DNA of 33,367 nt. Source: Brevibacterium sp. (GTDB lineage: Bacteria > Actinomycetota > Actinomycetes > Actinomycetales > Brevibacteriaceae). Every line of letters starts with the position of its first letter. Position 1 is the stretch's first letter. The stretch lies in NCBI GenBank assembly GCA_030457025.1, contig JAKDSA010000026.1:1-33367 (forward strand). Direction: 5' to 3'. Under the pieces are notes generated by a model, which was given only the letters and a program-made list of their open reading frames with translations, ran no database searches and was not told the origin of the DNA. Made by a program: the position numbers and the translations under genes. Shown piece by piece: positions 33,337-33,367 of the stretch.

Positions 33337-33367
33337 GGCTCTGGGACGCTGGGGCGCTGGGGCGCTG
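33337..33367 (+). repeat. 8-base tandem repeat at the right edge
   Basis: Nearly four copies of an eight-base unit (GGCTCTGG, GACGCTGG, GGCGCTGG, GGCGCTG) run to the end of the window just after trkA. The repeat may continue beyond the edge. A unit not divisible by three would change frame if coding. Confidence 0.5.

Noticed and set aside
1..33367. tRNA genes, CRISPR arrays, insertion sequences, integrases, defence or biosynthetic islands
   Set aside because: None was seen by eye. A tRNA or repeat-finding program would be the decisive check.

Overview
The window is about 33 kb of GC-rich, densely coded chromosome from a high-GC Gram-positive bacterium (Actinomycetota). Evidence for this is the classical menaquinone gene set with a mycobacterial-type MenB, a bS22/COX24-type 32-residue basic protein, a DUF222 (13E12-like) fragment, a rex-hem gene order as in Streptomyces, and a System II (Ccs/Res) cytochrome c maturation set. 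The style of the proteins suggests a Brevibacterium-like member of Micrococcales, but the genus is an inference. I see no tRNA, rRNA, CRISPR array, integrase or insertion sequence. Most of the window is housekeeping respiratory metabolism.

Left part (1-15600): an amino-acid-type ABC substrate-binding lipoprotein, then a decayed membrane-protein gene, then menaquinone biosynthesis. A minus-strand unit menG-menJ-hepT (methylation, side-chain reduction and side-chain synthesis) diverges from menF. A truncated DUF222 gene separates menF from menD. A secreted-type esterase and a lipoprotein lie between menD and menC. menC diverges from menB-menE-menA over a short palindrome. Together these genes take chorismate through isochorismate, SEPHCHC, o-succinylbenzoate, OSB-CoA and DHNA-CoA to prenylated and methylated menaquinone; the DHNA-CoA thioesterase and MenH are not seen here.

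Middle (15607-16874): a DUF4229 membrane protein and a PLDc_N-type membrane protein diverge around an 18-bp perfect palindrome. They are followed by the remains of a minus-strand gene.

Right part (16875-29809, all minus strand): a long unit, in transcription order bS22-like protein, glutaredoxin-like protein, rex, hemA-hemC (one fused gene), hemD, hemB, a MarR regulator, hemL, a histidine phosphatase, resA, ccdA, resB and ccsB. Eight of its junctions overlap by 1-4 bases and one has a single-base gap. Heme synthesis and covalent heme attachment to cytochromes are thus placed behind the NADH/NAD+ sensor Rex. The most notable object is the in-frame fusion of glutamyl-tRNA reductase (step 1) with hydroxymethylbilane synthase in a single 825-residue protein that starts at TTG.

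Right end (29993-33367): acuC (histone-deacetylase-like) diverges from a two-gene Trk/Ktr potassium uptake operon. The window ends in a short tandem repeat.

A recurring regulatory theme is a TAnnnT -10 hexamer ending 6-7 bases before the start codon, as expected of leaderless mRNAs. It is seen before menB, menC, the DUF222 gene, the esterase, the PLDc_N gene, acuC and probably trkH.
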